Assembly: GCF_030463535.1 (NCBI RefSeq)
Contig: NC_132881.1
Location: forward strand, 40,955,973 to 41,019,972
From: Salminus brasiliensis
Taxonomy: Eukaryota > Chordata > Actinopteri > Characiformes > Bryconidae
DNA length: 64,000 nucleotides
Reading direction: 5' to 3'
Shown here: piece after piece, positions 10,477-22,130 of the stretch
How positions within the stretch are numbered: position 1 is the first letter of the stretch
How the letters are laid out: each line of letters begins with the position of its first letter
The notes under the pieces: generated by a model
Database searches by the model: none
Told to the model about the DNA's origin: nothing
The model's input: only the letters and a program-made list of their open reading frames with translations
Program-made: the position numbers and the translations under genes

Positions 10477-11786
10477 TTATTATTATTATTTTTTTTAATA
10501 TTATTATTTAATAATATTTATTTCTTTTAATTTTTCTTGATATATTGGAACAGTGGTCCTGGAGTCCCCCACTCTACACATGACCTGCTGATAATACATG
10601 ATTCACAGGCTAAATGTAGTCTAAACATTAATTACATCACGAATATCTAATTACTAATTAAAAATGTGTAGCTTCTAATACCGTCCCTTCTCCTTTCATG
10701 AGCCGACAGCAGAGTGGCGCAGCGGAAGCGTGCTGCCTATAACCCAGAAGTCGATGGGTCGAAACCATCCTCTACTAACTGTTTTTCCACCCCATCCCAC
10801 ATCATTCCAGTCTTGCGCAAATAGTCTGAAATATCATCACACACATCGTGGAACCTTTTTCAGCTCATTAAATTAGATGGAAAAACTGTAACATTGTAGA
10901 CATTCGTATTACGCCACCTACTGGGTATCAGCGAAATGCAAGTGTTTACAATGTGCGCTTACTTTAAACTGCACTTCGACTCAATGGAGCAAGAGTGTCT
11001 TAAAACATTGCTCTGCTGAATAAAAATAAAATGTAAAAATAAATAAATACCTCATAAAAGTCTGCAATTATAACATTAAGACGTTTTTACAAGAACTTTA
11101 GACTCAGAATCATTCATAAAACATGTAATTAATGGTTAGACAGACTAGTGTTTAATATGGCGGCAATAAAAACATGTTGCGCCCAACGTGGGGCTCGAAC
11201 CCACGACCCTGAGATTAAGAGTCTCATGCTCTACCGACTGAGCTAGCCGGGCTATGAGATCAGGTCTACCACATGGCTCAAAAGGAGTAGAAATGTGCAG
11301 ATAAACTTTTGAAGTCTTTTTGGAGCATTTCTATTGGTTTTAGAAAATTTATTTAGAATTATTCACACAGTGTACAGGGCAGCTACAGGGTTCAAAACTA
11401 AAAATAGACAAAAATGGAGATACACATGGCACTGCAGGGGTCGCCATTAGACCTAATTTACTGGGGCACATGACCTATGTAATGGGCATTCATAAATATT
11501 TAAAGAAACTCCATATGAGACAATATGATAGCTCATAGCTATCATTTCCTCATAATTGATTTAGAAGTGATGTTTAAGCAAAACTGTCTTTTCTGGTCCT
11601 TGTCCAGGTCGGAGGGTGTGTATGGGAGAGCAGCTGGCAAAGATGGAGCTTTTCCTAATGTTCACCAGCCTCATGCAGGCCTTTACCTTCCGCCTTCCAG
11701 ACGGCCAACCACCTCCGCCCATGCATGGGCGTTTCGGCCTCACTCTGGCCCCCTGCCCATTTAAAGTCTGTATAACACCACGCTGA
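5407..11786 (+). CDS. cyp2u1: Cytochrome P450 2U1, complete, five exons
   Basis: Exons are 5407-5854, 7794-8447, 9292-9453, 9641-9808 and 11608-11786. All introns are GT-AG and in phase 1; the total is 1611 nt, 536 aa plus stop (human about 544). N-terminal membrane anchor lies at residues ~21-36, followed by the proline hinge [14 protein letters not shown]450 signatures: I-helix AGTDTT at 344-349, ExxR as EVQR at 401-404, and the heme loop FGIGRRVCMG at 475-484 with ligand Cys482. The conserved LPWLYYLP-like region, [12 protein letters not shown] and NLWSVHRDP are characteristic of CYP2U1. CYP2U1 omega/omega-1 hydroxylates long-chain fatty acids such as arachidonate in ER and mitochondria; human loss causes spastic paraplegia 56. 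An in-frame ATG at 5383 would add eight residues, but 5407 fits better because it leads directly into the anchor. No damage is seen. Confidence 0.95.
6018..7530. mobile_element. Repeat in cyp2u1 intron 1 sharing ends with an intron 4 copy
   Basis: The left end 'tttaagggacactccgg' (about 6036) and the right end 'agtgtccctttaaatga' (about 7447) are inverted relative to each other. The sequences just outside (ctcattcagctccat on the left; tgatgagctggatcaggtg on the right) and an internal block at 6797-6840 all recur in the short copy at 9960-10180. This suggests a ~1.4-1.5 kb DNA transposon-like element and an internally deleted relative. No transposase was recognised. Confidence 0.5.
6867..6967. 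repeat. Long inverted repeat (hairpin), 30-bp arms
   Basis: The arms at 6867-6896 and 6938-6967 are complementary with two mismatches around a 41-nt loop. The arm sequence includes 'ctacttgcacatgttactgc'. This is typical of a small foldback MITE nested in the intron 1 repeat. Confidence 0.8.
9960..10180. mobile_element. Short derivative of the intron 1 repeat, in cyp2u1 intron 4
   Basis: Carries 'ctcattcagctccat', 'aagggacactccggc', a 'cacttctctgaaatgtgaat' block, 'gtccctttaaatgatgagct' and 'gttggggtgggcatcagttg' in the same order as 6018-7530, with about 1.2 kb missing. Confidence 0.6.
10395..10475. repeat. Compound (TG)n(TA)n(T)n microsatellite
   Basis: About 17 TG units, then about 15 TA units, then a T run, in cyp2u1 intron 4. 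Confidence 0.95.
10708..10777 (+). pseudogene. Initiator tRNA-Met-like sequence, degenerate
   Basis: Very close to vertebrate initiator tRNA: it starts 'agcagagtggcgcagcgg', has the T-arm core 'gtcgatgggtcgaaacc' and ends 'atcctctacta'. It is 70 nt instead of 72 because two bases are missing from the 5' anticodon stem. The stem cannot form normally and the CAT anticodon is replaced by TAT. The acceptor stem has a C-A mismatch. A and B boxes are kept and a TTTTT terminator follows at 10782-10786, so pol III transcription remains possible. Best read as a tRNA pseudogene in cyp2u1 intron 4. Confidence 0.8.
11180..11252 (-). tRNA. tRNA-Lys (anticodon CTT)
   Basis: 73 nt on the minus strand with a full cloverleaf: acceptor GCCCGGC pairing with GTTGGGC through two G-U pairs, D-arm CTCAGTCGGTAGAG, anticodon CTT at 11217-11219, T-arm GTGGGTTCGAGCCCCAC and discriminator G. 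Compared with the usual vertebrate tRNA-Lys-CTT, the anticodon stem is TGAGA/TCTCA, a compensatory change that keeps pairing. A T5 terminator follows on the minus strand at 11168-11172. It lies antisense within cyp2u1 intron 4. Confidence 0.95.
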
Positions 11787-12928
11787 ACCAATCAGAGTGG
11801 CACAGAGATCACCATCAGATGGCTGAGCCAGTAATATTTTAAAAGCTGATCTTGCGCTACAGTGCTTTTATAAAAAACTGGGTCTTGACCAGTACTTTGC
11901 ACCTGAAACTCAGCTGGCATCCAGAAGAGGGCTACTGTTCATTAACATACCAGTTTGATTTTGGTTTTGGCTGGACTGCATACTAATTCAGAATTTGATT
12001 GTGAAATCAGTGTTATTTGACTGACAAATGTCTTTGATATATTCATATATTCCCAACTATTTCAAACTTTGAAAAAAGGAAACAAAAGCATTTCACAATT
12101 TCTGACACTTCATTTCAGCTTTTGCACTTTCTTAGCATACATGATAGGGAAACTCTCCCTCTCATGCCCTATTCTTAATTATATGCACTTTATTCAAATG
12201 TTGCTTACTTTCATTAATTACATACCTTTTAATGTATCGATTTTATGTCATTCTAATTCATTATTGCACCAAAGGGAAATGATAGAAACGATTCCATTTT
12301 TATTGTTGCCTGTAAGTGATTGCTTTCTGTAAAAACAATGCATAATCAAATTGAATTGATGTTTATTTACACATTTCATTTGAACACATGCTGTAAATTG
12401 CTATCGCTGATATGCACATTGCATTTAACAGCAGTCAGGATGAACTCATGGAACTGAACTGAGTATTAAATACAAGTAAAACAGTGTATGCTGCTTTCTA
12501 TGCACAATGTTCTGACCTACTTTCAGCATTTCCATGTAGAAAGATCCACTACTAGAAGGTTGACCCAAATACACGTTATGATAAACAGATTTGATAAGAT
12601 GCAATGCAGAAACAATCAGAGCTGCTGTTTTATTACAGTGGTATATGCTGCTGATACAGCCCAGACTGTTTATGGCTGTATATTCTGCTTGACTACAGAT
12701 AGCTTACAGAATTTGTATGCTGGCCGTCTCTAAACAGGAATGTCTCTTGCACATTGTACAATCAAATGCACCGTCTGTATAAAATACAAAGTATGAAAAG
12801 TATAAATTGGGATCGTTCCCAAAAAATGGGGCATTACTGTGTTGTGTTTACTGCTTGATGCCTTGCGACAGGGCCTCACTGGGGCTTAGGCGATTGGCCT
12901 AATTGTGTTAAACAGAGTAATAAATAAA
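11787..12928 (+). other. cyp2u1: cyp2u1 3' UTR with overlapping poly(A) signals
   Basis: Non-coding, AT-rich DNA follows the TGA at 11784-11786. Overlapping AATAAA hexamers at 12919-12924 and 12923-12928 are the best candidate end signals. The UTR length (~1.15 kb) is inferred. Confidence 0.5.
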
Positions 12929-13224
12929 GAAATTTTGCACCTGAAAAGAAAAACATGTCTCTGTATTAAAGTATGTAAATGTATATGTTAGACACATATT
13001 TGAAGTCATTTTAAGCAAAATACATTTATTTAATCCATATTAAATCAGTATTGATTGATTTTACTTATGATAAAATCTTGCATTAATAAATAATAAGGTA
13101 TTACAATCACTCTATACAGAGCCCCTAAAGTATTAAATTAAAATATACTACCTTACTTCAGGGGCTCTGTACCTTAACTATGGCTAGGCAAATATCATGA
13201 TATCATGACATTTTATTAGTTTTG

Positions 13225-13477
13225 GTATGTTAAAACACAAAAATGCACCAGTACTGACACATTAACAGACAACAACCATATTCACCATTTGTGATCCATG
13301 CAGTAAATACACACACTAGTGATCAAACAGTGCAAAGAGAGCACGCATGCCAGAGGAGCATGAGCAGGAAAGGTGAAGGGCCTTACTCAAGGGCTCAATA
13401 GCAACAGCTTGCCAAGACCAGTTATCAAACCCACAGCTCTCTTATCAATAGCCTGGTGCTCTAACTGCTGAACCACT
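13225..13477 (-). repeat. tRNA-derived SINE (family B), copy 2
   Basis: Minus-strand head begins 'agtggttcagcagttagagc' and carries a B-box-like 'gctgtgggtttgata'. The body has the 'tccatgcagtaaatacacac' and 'gagagcacgc' blocks shared with the 3668 copy. It abuts the TATG array directly. Confidence 0.65.
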
Positions 13478-14213
13478 GTGTGTGTATTTGTATGTATGTA
13501 TGTATGTGTATGTATGTGTGTATGTGTGTATACATGTGTGTCTGCTAAATGCCGTAAATATGTATGTGTGTATGTATGTATGCATGTATGTGTATGTATG
13601 TATGTATGTATGTGTGTCTGTATGTGTGTATGTATGTGTATGTGTGTATGTATGTGTGTATGTATGTATGTGTGTCTGTATGTATGTATGTATGTGTATG
13701 TGTGTATGTATGTGTGTATGTATGTGTGTATGTATGTATGTATGTATGTATGTGTGTCTGTATGTATGTATGTATGTGTATGTATGTGTGTATGTATGTA
13801 TGTATGTATGTATGTGTATGTATGTTTGTGTATGTATGTGTGTATGTATGTATGTATGTATGTATGTGTATGTATGTGTATGTATGTGTGTATGTATGTA
13901 TGTATGTATGTATGTGTATGTATGTTTGTGTATGTGTGTATGTATGTATGTGTATGTGTGTCTGTATGTATGTATGTGTGTATGTGTGTATGTATGTTTG
14001 TGTATGTATGTGTGTCTGTATGTATGTATGTGTGTATGTGTGTATGTATGTTTGTGTATGTATGTATGTCTGTATGAATGTATGTATGTATGTATGTATG
14101 TATGTATGTGTGTATGTATGTTTGTGTATGTGTGTATGTATGTATGTGTATGTGTGTATGTATGTATGTATGTATGTATGTGTGTCTGTATCTATGTATG
14201 TATGTCTGTATGC
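13478..14213. repeat. Long TATG/TGTG tetranucleotide array
   Basis: About 735 bp built almost only from TGTA, TATG, TGTG and occasional TGTC/TTTG units. Repeat length keeps frames open on both strands (MYVC-like and IHTY-like peptides); these are not genes. The array fills most of the cyp2u1-hadh interval and starts at the head of a SINE. Confidence 0.97.
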
Positions 14214-14568
14214 CATCAAAAACATAGCAATATAGCACTTTTATAGCTGTATTATGGAAGTAATAGTAAAAGTCTGGACAGGGAACAGGTCAAATTTGTC
14301 AAATGTGGGTATACATTTATTATCAAGGCATATGACAATATGTACTAAACATTTTTAAATCACTTCAATTTGCTTTTAAATATTTTTATATTAATGTTCA
14401 TGTACCTGAAGAATCACATAAACATGATATATCAGGTGTACTCTAAGCCAGGTTTAAATGGGTAAGTGTGTGAAAGGTCGTGGTCTAGAAATGAGCTCAT
14501 GAGCACAGTGACCTTCCTCCTGCAGAAGACAGCCGTCCTGAAAGCCGCAGCCCTACACACACACAGCC

Positions 14569-17500
14569 ATGGCCTTCTTCACACACCAACTTAGCAGAAC
14601 CCTGTGCTCTTCTGCTGCCAGAAATGCAGCCATTAAGCATATCACTGTAATCGGAGGTGGATTGATGGGTTCGGGCATTGCGCAGGTAAAAACGCTTCAC
14701 TGGAACTTAGCGCTAGCTCGTTAGCTCGCTAGCTGCTAACTGACGTTAGCTAGCTTTGCTGCACGCTGACTCCCTGTTTTATATTAATTGCAGTGAATTA
14801 TCTAGGTTATATGGTTATATGGGGACGGTTTAATAGTCTAGAACATCTGCTGTGTTGTCTAATTCATCGTGTCTAACAAAATATGACTGCTAGCTAAGCT
14901 GTTAGCTAATGGGGTGACTGGGGTACAAGCTGGCTTGGTGGCATTTTCCGTTCCACCTTAAAAAGCGCAGGCGTTCAGCCAGGCACAGGGCAAGGACTGC
15001 ATGTAACCACTGTACTTTTTAAGGTGGAATTGCAAAAGTGAGTAAGAAGCCAACCTCAACTTTGTCCCAGATACAGTAAGAGGTTGTGGGCAGGTAGCTA
15101 TCTCTAGCTAGTTACAGTATGGACAAAAGTATTGAGACACCTGCTTATTAATGGCTTCTATCGAAATCAAGGGTATTACAATGAGTCTATGCTGCTTTTG
15201 GTGGAGGAACTAGCTAGCTAGATTTTGGAGCTTAATATCATACAGTGAAATAATGGCTCAAATAGATGCTGAAGTTTTTACACAATAAATAACTTTGGTT
15301 TAAGGGTAGCTTTAAGTCTTTAAGTGCCAAGAACAAATATAGCTAGCTTGCTGCAGTGGAAACTAATGCTTTCACTGGTTGGTCTCTGGAGATCTCTTGA
15401 GATGGTCTACAACATGGTGCTTAGGCTTCAAAGTCAGAGGTGTGAGCAGCAGTACAGCAGGGTAGAGGCTGAAGCCGCTGACCTGAATGAAGTATTTACT
15501 GTAACTAAACAAAAATTCAACTATATTCTCCAACATCAGTAGTTAAACTAATCTTGCCATGCCCTGCTCCCCTTGTCTGCTCAGGTTGCTGCAACTACAG
15601 GACATTCAGTGGTGCTGGTGGACACATCTGAGGACATCCTAAAGAAGTCTGCCAAAAGTATCGAGGGCAGCCTGAAGAGAGTGGTGAAGAAGAAGTTTGC
15701 AGACAAACCTGAGGTTGGCTTTCTTCTACAGTGACAGTGACTTGAAGTTGAAGCTTATTTTCGTCCCTCACGCACAAAAATTACAAGTTACAGTGAAGAC
15801 AAAATAATATTCTCAAGAACTTGAACTTGGTGCCAAAACGTTGTGTTATGTATCACAACAATATCAGGCGGCAACTAGATCCACTGGACAGGTCAAGACA
15901 GGTGGGAGACTGTAGGTAAAGTGCAAACTCAGGGCCCTAAAACTAAGCCACGGTTATTGTTGGCAGGTTTTGGTGTGGTGCAACTTCACTGCCTGCCAGT
16001 GGCCTACCACACCGGGGTTCAATTCTTGGTTTGGGTGTCTATACTGCTCTATACCAGTAAGAGTCCTTGGACTCCTAACACTACACTGGCCCACCTCTGT
16101 AATGCGAGTAACCTTGTTATTGCATAAACAGTCACAGTTACAGGAGCTGATTGTGGTTATTTTAGCTGATCACAGTTATTTAGATACAGATGTTGGGTTT
16201 CTCAATTTTATTACCAGTTTGAGGTTGGTGTAGTGTACCGAGCAACACTGACATCCCCTAAACTAGGGTTCAGTTCCCCAGCAGGGCAAACCGCACTACA
16301 TCCACTAGTCCTTGGGCAGGACTCCTAACACTACATTTACCTGAGTGAGAGCGTCAGCCAAATGCCGTAAGTGTAAATGACTGTAAGCATTGGGACAAGC
16401 ATCATAATGTCATATATGATAAATCAGCTAATAGTATTGTAGATATTCTAGGTACTTAAAGAACTCTGAACTCTACTAGTGCAGTGCACTGAAATCTGTA
16501 TTAAAAATGACTGTACTCTTAGGTTTTAATCATTAGTTCTTAAGTATATAGCTATTATATATTACTTTATTATTATATAACTATTATATATTATATGCAT
16601 TATTCAATATAGCCAGGTTAACAATATAGCTATAGTTCAGTTGCTTTAGGCTTGTATAAAAAAAAGTTAACTAGTTAATTGCATTCATAATTGGCAGTTA
16701 ATCATTAATTGAAATTTCATGACAGGCCTATCTAGAACATCAGAGAACGGCATAATTATTTATTTTTCCTTTTATTAATTAGGCCGGAGAGGAGTTTGTT
16801 CAGAAGGTGCTGAAGAACATTTCCACAAGTACAGATGCTGCCGCAGTGGCGCAGAAAACCGACCTGGTGGTGGAGGCGATTGTGGAGAATCTAAAAGTTA
16901 AACAGGATCTCTTTTCTGCACTGGATAAAGTGGCTCCAGAGTAAGCAAGAGCCAGTCTCTCAGATTCCCTCTGATTAATCAGTTATTTCTGATGGAAAAA
17001 AGCACAGTGTGATTTTATATGAATGTCACTTGCAGCTCATTCAAACAGGCAGAGAAATTGTGAATTGTATACTTTCATTCATCGCCACTTACCACTTAGA
17101 ATAGCAGACATTTATGGCCTCAGTTTGCTGATTTTGCATGCAGTCTTGTTTTGCCTTTTTTTTTGCTGTGTTTTTGCATTTGTTCGACCGCAGACACAGG
17201 CCTGTTAGTAGAAGGGGAAAAAATCCATTAGTAAATCTAATGGAAATGTGGTTTATAATCACATAGTGAAATAGACCATTATACTGGTAGGTGTAAGATT
17301 TTGTTAGCCCCAGTGAAAGTGTTGCTAATCGGATCATAAATGGTTACAGCATTCTTAATTGTTAAATTGATAGCTTTATCTTGTTATTGCTGTGTCATAT
17401 TTCAAAGCTAAATTTATAACAATAGGAATTGTTGCTGATCGGACTGTCAACGGCCACAGCAACATAGGGAGGGAGGTGCCTACCTGGTAGAGCTTGAGAT

Positions 17501-20500
17501 GTAGTGGATAATAGGAGTATAGAGGAAAGGGATGTGCTAAGCCCAATATTTGACTTATTTAACTTTCTAAAAACCAAACCAAACCAAATCTCAAACCAAA
17601 AAAAATAAAAATTGCACACAAAAAAAAGTATCACAAAAAAAACCCAAAAAGTATCACAAATAAGTGAGGTGAAGTGAAGTGAAGTGATTAGTGAATCAAT
17701 AAAGGAGAAAAATAAAAAGCAGTTCTGGTAATAGATATTTTCTGTGACGTAGCAGGAGCACGTGTAGCATGTTTGGTCAGATGGCCTGTCAGAACTGATG
17801 TTTTTTTCTGAGTTAATGCTCCCTTCCAGGTAGTCCAATAGGTGGCAGCGAAGTGTGAGAGCAACCTTATTCAATGGCCACTGACCGCTCTGCCTGTTGT
17901 CTCTGAAGTGTTAAAGCCACAACTTTCGGACAGATGTTAAAACTTATGCAAACACATCACATTATTCAGACATTTGATGTGATATTCAGACATTCATGCA
18001 AATCAGTAGCTAATGAGGAAAATATAGAATAACTGATTAGTTTGCGTTTTTTCCAGATGGTCATCAGAGGGTTCCTCTGAATCCTGCTTTATCACATCTA
18101 AAGCTGTTGAATGGCTTGAGTGTGTTAGAGCAGGGAGAACACTCACCTGTGCCACAGTGTTGGTGGTAAAAGCAACTGTTACATTTCAGTGCTTATCAAC
18201 AGTGGGATAAACAGAGCCATATGGAAGACTGCATATCAGCTGATATCAGCAGAAAAGCTATCCCAAAGAAACTACATAGAAGTAATGATCACCTGATAAG
18301 CCTGTGTGATGTTAGGTGTTTGTTTGTCTCTGTGGTGTAGTGGAGTGTTTGAGTAGTTCAAGCATGACTCTCATTCATACAAGTGAAGTGCTTCAATTAA
18401 AGCTTTGTTTTTAAAATGGACATTTATGCCGGTATCTAAGATGAAGGAAGTGGGTTGTGCCATCTTAAAAGACTGTGCTGTTGGAAACAAACTGTCACTT
18501 TTCTTATACTGACTCGTTTTGTCCTTTTTTTTTTGTCATTAGACACACTATCTTTGCCAGCAACACATCCTCCCTGCCTATTGCAGACATTGCCAGCTCT
18601 ACAGCCCGGTTAGATCGATTTGGGGGTCTCCATTTCTTCAACCCTGTTCCTATGATGAAGTTAGTTGAGGTAAGAAAGGGCTGTCGCATATTTCCTTATG
18701 ATCTATAGCCTTTGTTGGTCAAATGGGTTAAATAATCCATGCTTTAGTGTCTTTCTGGTTTGGCCTCATTAGCCCAGCATTGCAAAATACAAGCTAGGTA
18801 AACAAAAATCAGTTATATTGCATGTGATAATTCATTTTACGTCATCATAAACAGACTAATGTAGAGCCTTATGAGTGGTACTGATGTCTGTGCTGGCCCT
18901 TATTAGTGGGAGATCACAGGGCTTAATTAATTGAATAGTTTTGATTTAGGTGATCAAGGCACCAGGAACGAGCCAACAAACATTTGATGCACTCCTTGAT
19001 TTCACCAAAGCCTTAGGAAAGCATCCTGTGTCATGCAAAGTAAGTGTTTCCTTAACCGTAATAACAGTAACAGTTTATAAATATCTTTAAATTGTGAGGT
19101 CCCCTCATGCAGTATTGTTCTTCTCTAAGGACACTCCGGGCTTTATTGTAAACCGGCTGCTTGTGCCTTACCTGATGGAGGCTGTCCGGCTACATGAACG
19201 AGGTACACACCTTACATGCACACTGAGGAACAGCATGCAGTTTTTTGTAACAGTTACAGTTCATTGAGAAATGCCTCTGTCAGCTGTAATAGAAATACTT
19301 CTTTAATTGCGCTTCATTAGGTCATGGTTCAAAAGAGGACATTGATGTAGCCATGAAGCTTGGTGCTGGATATCCCTTGGGGCCATTTGAGCTCCTGGAC
19401 TACGTTGGTTTAGACACATCAAAGTTTATTATCGATGGTAAGTATTTCTGTAATTCATAAAGCTGCACAAAATACCACATTTCAGTTATATTGTTACAAA
19501 TTGTTATTGTGATACGACTTCAAATACATTGTCCACTATAGCGTGATCGTGCTGTTCTGGTGAGCTGTACTTTTACTGATATATTTAATACTTCATTTTG
19601 GAGGAACAAGAAGAAGAACCACTCAGTCACCATTTGTGCTGCATAAACACACAGGAATTTGTCCTCTGCAATTAGCCTATCCATGCAGAGTACACACACA
19701 CACACACACTAGGGAAAAGTGAGCACACGTGTCCTGGAGAGCAGCTGGAGCTGAGGTGCCTTTGCTCAAGAGTCCTTCAGTCATGCCCTGTCGGTACAGA
19801 GCCACGAAGCAGCGACCTTCTGGTGGCAAGACTGCTTCCCTAATCTTTGGGTCACGGCTATCCCAAAGCAATATTGTCATGGTATAATCCATTTAACATG
19901 ACTTTTCTTTCTCTTAATAATTAAATAGTTTGCTTTTTTAATTGAGGGCTAAGCATCCTAAGATCTGAGTATCCAGGCTTCACATTCTCAACATTTTAAG
20001 GCAGCTCAGCAGCTTTTTTTTTTTCTTTTCATTCCAATAAAGCTGCAACACGCCTACTTTTACTCATTTAATAATTTGGGGTGGTTCAGTGAACTCCCAC
20101 AGCGCCCCCACCCTGTGACTCTCTGAAATGCACATGGGGGAATCACATTTTGACATACCGTCCTCATTTTGAGATACTGTCAATTTTTAAATCATAAAAT
20201 TGGCTCATATTGTCCCTTCAGCACTTCTTTATTGCACCGAAATGGCACGTCTTAGTGCGAATGGCTGTAAAATGCTGCATTTTTTAATTCTTTTAGCTTT
20301 GTCTTTTATGCCTTTGTCACGTATTATGGTGTAAAAGCCAACAGAATGCCAACGTTTGTGGTGTACTATTAATAAAAGGCGCTTTCTGTTGGTGATTTTT
20401 GGACTGAATGGCTTATCACAATATAGACTATTATAAAATAATAATAATAATAATAGGAAGAAGAAGACTGATTTACTACTTTATCTCTGTTTCTGTTGAA

Positions 20501-20973
20501 CAGATGGGTAGAATTTTACATCTAACTGCACTCAGGGATAGATTTGAATGGTATGCTGTGATCTGCTGGTATACACATACACATAACAGGGCACCCATAT
20601 CTCCACCAAATTTCTGACCAATGAAAGAACATGATGTGTGTTTATTATTTGTCATTGCAGTATGAAACTAACCAAACTAAATATCACAACCTCTTAATCT
20701 GTGGTGCAGACTTTATATATATATTTATAACTAAATTAACTAGGTGTGAAAAGAGCTCGGGACAGTGGGTACTGTAGTAACCATGTGGTGAAAATTCAAG
20801 AGAAACAAAAGGACTTTTGCTGACTGATTTTTTTTTTTGCTTGTGTGGTTGCAGGGTGGTATAACATGGAGCCTGAGAACCCCCTGTTTTCACCCAGCCC
20901 CTTGCTCAATAAGCTAGTGGCCGAGGGCAAGCTGGGCAAGAAGACAGGAGAGGGATTCTACAAGTACAAGTAA
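14569..20973 (+). CDS. hadh: Mitochondrial L-3-hydroxyacyl-CoA dehydrogenase, complete, eight exons
   Basis: Exons: 14569-14685, 15585-15713, 16783-16940, 18543-18669, 18950-19039, 19130-19202, 19321-19437 and 20855-20973; 930 nt, 309 aa plus stop (human 314). The start gives [20 protein letters not shown], a basic, Ser-rich, acid-free mitochondrial presequence. The Rossmann NAD motif is [12 protein letters not shown] at ~27-38. Catalytic His is His165 in LHFFNPVP, with its partner Glu177 in MKLVE, the 12-residue spacing of the family His-Glu pair. The C-terminal domain has [11 protein letters not shown] and [16 protein letters not shown] and ends GEGFYKYK. It oxidises medium/short-chain L-3-hydroxyacyl-CoA to 3-ketoacyl-CoA with NAD+ in the matrix. 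The exon 2 donor GTTGGC is weak but phase-consistent; all other introns are GT-AG with good sites. No damage is seen. Confidence 0.96.
14951..15029. repeat. Inverted repeat with 15-bp perfect arms, hadh intron 1
   Basis: Arms 'ttccaccttaaaaag' (14951-14965) and its exact complement (15015-15029) enclose a 49-nt loop. A related 'accaccttaaatggtgg' lies near 58720. This is probably a foldback MITE. Confidence 0.6.
15118..15235 (+). mobile_element. MITE family A, copy 4 (left-end fragment)
   Basis: Begins 'tatggacaaaagtattgaga', continues through the 'gaaatcaagggtatta' block and 'agattttggagctta', then stops. The right half is absent. Confidence 0.7.
15960..16135 (+). repeat. Fish SINE (family C), copy 1
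   Basis: Shares 'accggggttcaattcttg' (B-box-like) and 'agtccttggactcctaacac' with the copy about 265 bp downstream. Located in hadh intron 2. Confidence 0.6.
16225..16382 (+). repeat. Fish SINE (family C), copy 2
   Basis: Shows 'agggttcagttccccagc', 'agtccttgggcaggactcct' and the tail 'gagcgtcagccaaatgccgt', which is very common at SINE 3' ends in ostariophysan fish. It lies in the same orientation as copy 1. Confidence 0.7.
16941..18542 (+). other. hadh: hadh intron 3 (1.6 kb)
   Basis: No gene or clear mobile element was recognised. An A-rich, repetitive stretch lies at about 17575-17660, with GAAGT repeats just after it. The acceptor before exon 4 follows a run of T residues. Confidence 0.5.
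19590..19868 (-). repeat. tRNA-derived SINE (family B), copy 3
   Basis: Located in hadh intron 7. It has the 'tatccatgcagagtacacac' and 'agtgagcacacgtg' blocks, and on the minus strand a tRNA-like head near 19865 reading 'gggatagccgtgacccaaag'. More divergent from copies 1 and 2 than they are from each other. Confidence 0.6.
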
Positions 20974-21220
20974 CCAGAGCGCGAGTGAACCGGATCCGAG
21001 ATCATGTACAGAGAATCGGAGCAAGCTAAGAGCAGACGACTGAATGATCATTAACTTGCAGTTGTGCAACAGTAAACAAACAGGAGAGATGTTAGTGCCT
21101 TGCTGTAAAGACCTGGAAGATAACGGCTCTTCACGAACTCTGCCCTTTACGTTTCGTTTATAAGTTTAATGTCAGGCTGACCCGAGTCGTGAGCCAGAAT
21201 AAATAATGAATCTTTACAAA
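20974..21220 (+). other. hadh: hadh 3' UTR with poly(A) signal
   Basis: Short UTR after TAA at 20971-20973. A canonical AATAAA lies at 21198-21203. Confidence 0.75.
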
Positions 21221-21689
21221 AAACATTTTCGGGTGTTTTGTCCAGGGTGATTTGTCCATGACCTGATTATTTCCTCCAGTCAATAATCCATTGTTGCTTC
21301 TTACTTATTTACAGCAGTAAAAAAAAGGCCTTATTTTCAAAGCATCTGTTGTGTTTGAAGGGCTTTGAGGGATCCTCTCTTATGAGCTAGAGGAATAAGA
21401 TGCACAGCAAAATACCAGTCATGCCAAAAATCAGCACATTTCCTTGAAGACCACCAAACCTTTTCTTAAAAACATGGAAACCAGGGTGCAGAAACAAAGA
21501 ATCACACTGAATATGTATGCTGTGGTGGAGGAGAGCTGCCACTGGAATTGGGTCTTTTCTGGTGCATGGGTCCTGATAGAGATGTAAAGGTGTAAAGCAA
21601 AAATCCTGTGGTGGATTTTCACATCCATCACTGGTTAAAGCCGTGCCATGCAGTGTTCTGGAGGCCCGTGTTGCAAGTTAATCTGCAGC

Positions 21690-22130
21690 AGAGATGTCCA
21701 GGCCGTTGGAACAAATCCTGGAATGGATTCTTCCATTGGCAGCATTACATTCCTATGCCATAGCAGTACCGCCACCATGTTTGACAGATGACGCTGTATG
21801 CTTTCCTTTCCTTCTTCATACTCCAGCTAATCCTGATTGCAGTTATTTTTTAATATTACAATTTTTGCTGTGTAATCTGGGCTTTTTGCTCAGTGTCACC
21901 AGTGGTTTGCATCTCGAAGAAAATCCTCTGTGTTTACATTCACTAAGGCGTCTCTTGATTGTAGACTTTGACAATGAAACGCTGACCTATTTGAGGCGTT
22001 CTTGGCCAGACTAGATGTTGTAAAGATTTTTCTTTTCCCACCAAGGAATGTTTTGTATCCAGGAAGCATCACTAGCAGTTTTGAGCAGGTTGAGTCTAGT
22101 GTACTACAATCTGCCTTAAAAGGCACTGAT
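21690..22130 (-). mobile_element. Tc1-like transposase relic
   Basis: Words such as 'caccatgtttgacagatga', 'ggtttgcatctcg', 'tctcttgattgtagactttg' and 'ggccagactagatgttgtaa' match, from memory, the antisense of fish Tc1-type transposase. Reading the minus strand gives broken peptides such as FTTSSLAKNASNRSAFHCQS. There is no full open frame, so it is inactive. Confidence 0.55.

Noticed and set aside
13387-14246. Long open frames on both strands (up to 283 codons) rich in Tyr/Val/Cys or His/Thr/Ile
   Set aside because: They are translations of the TATG/TGTG array; every frame stays open because the repeat lacks stop codons.
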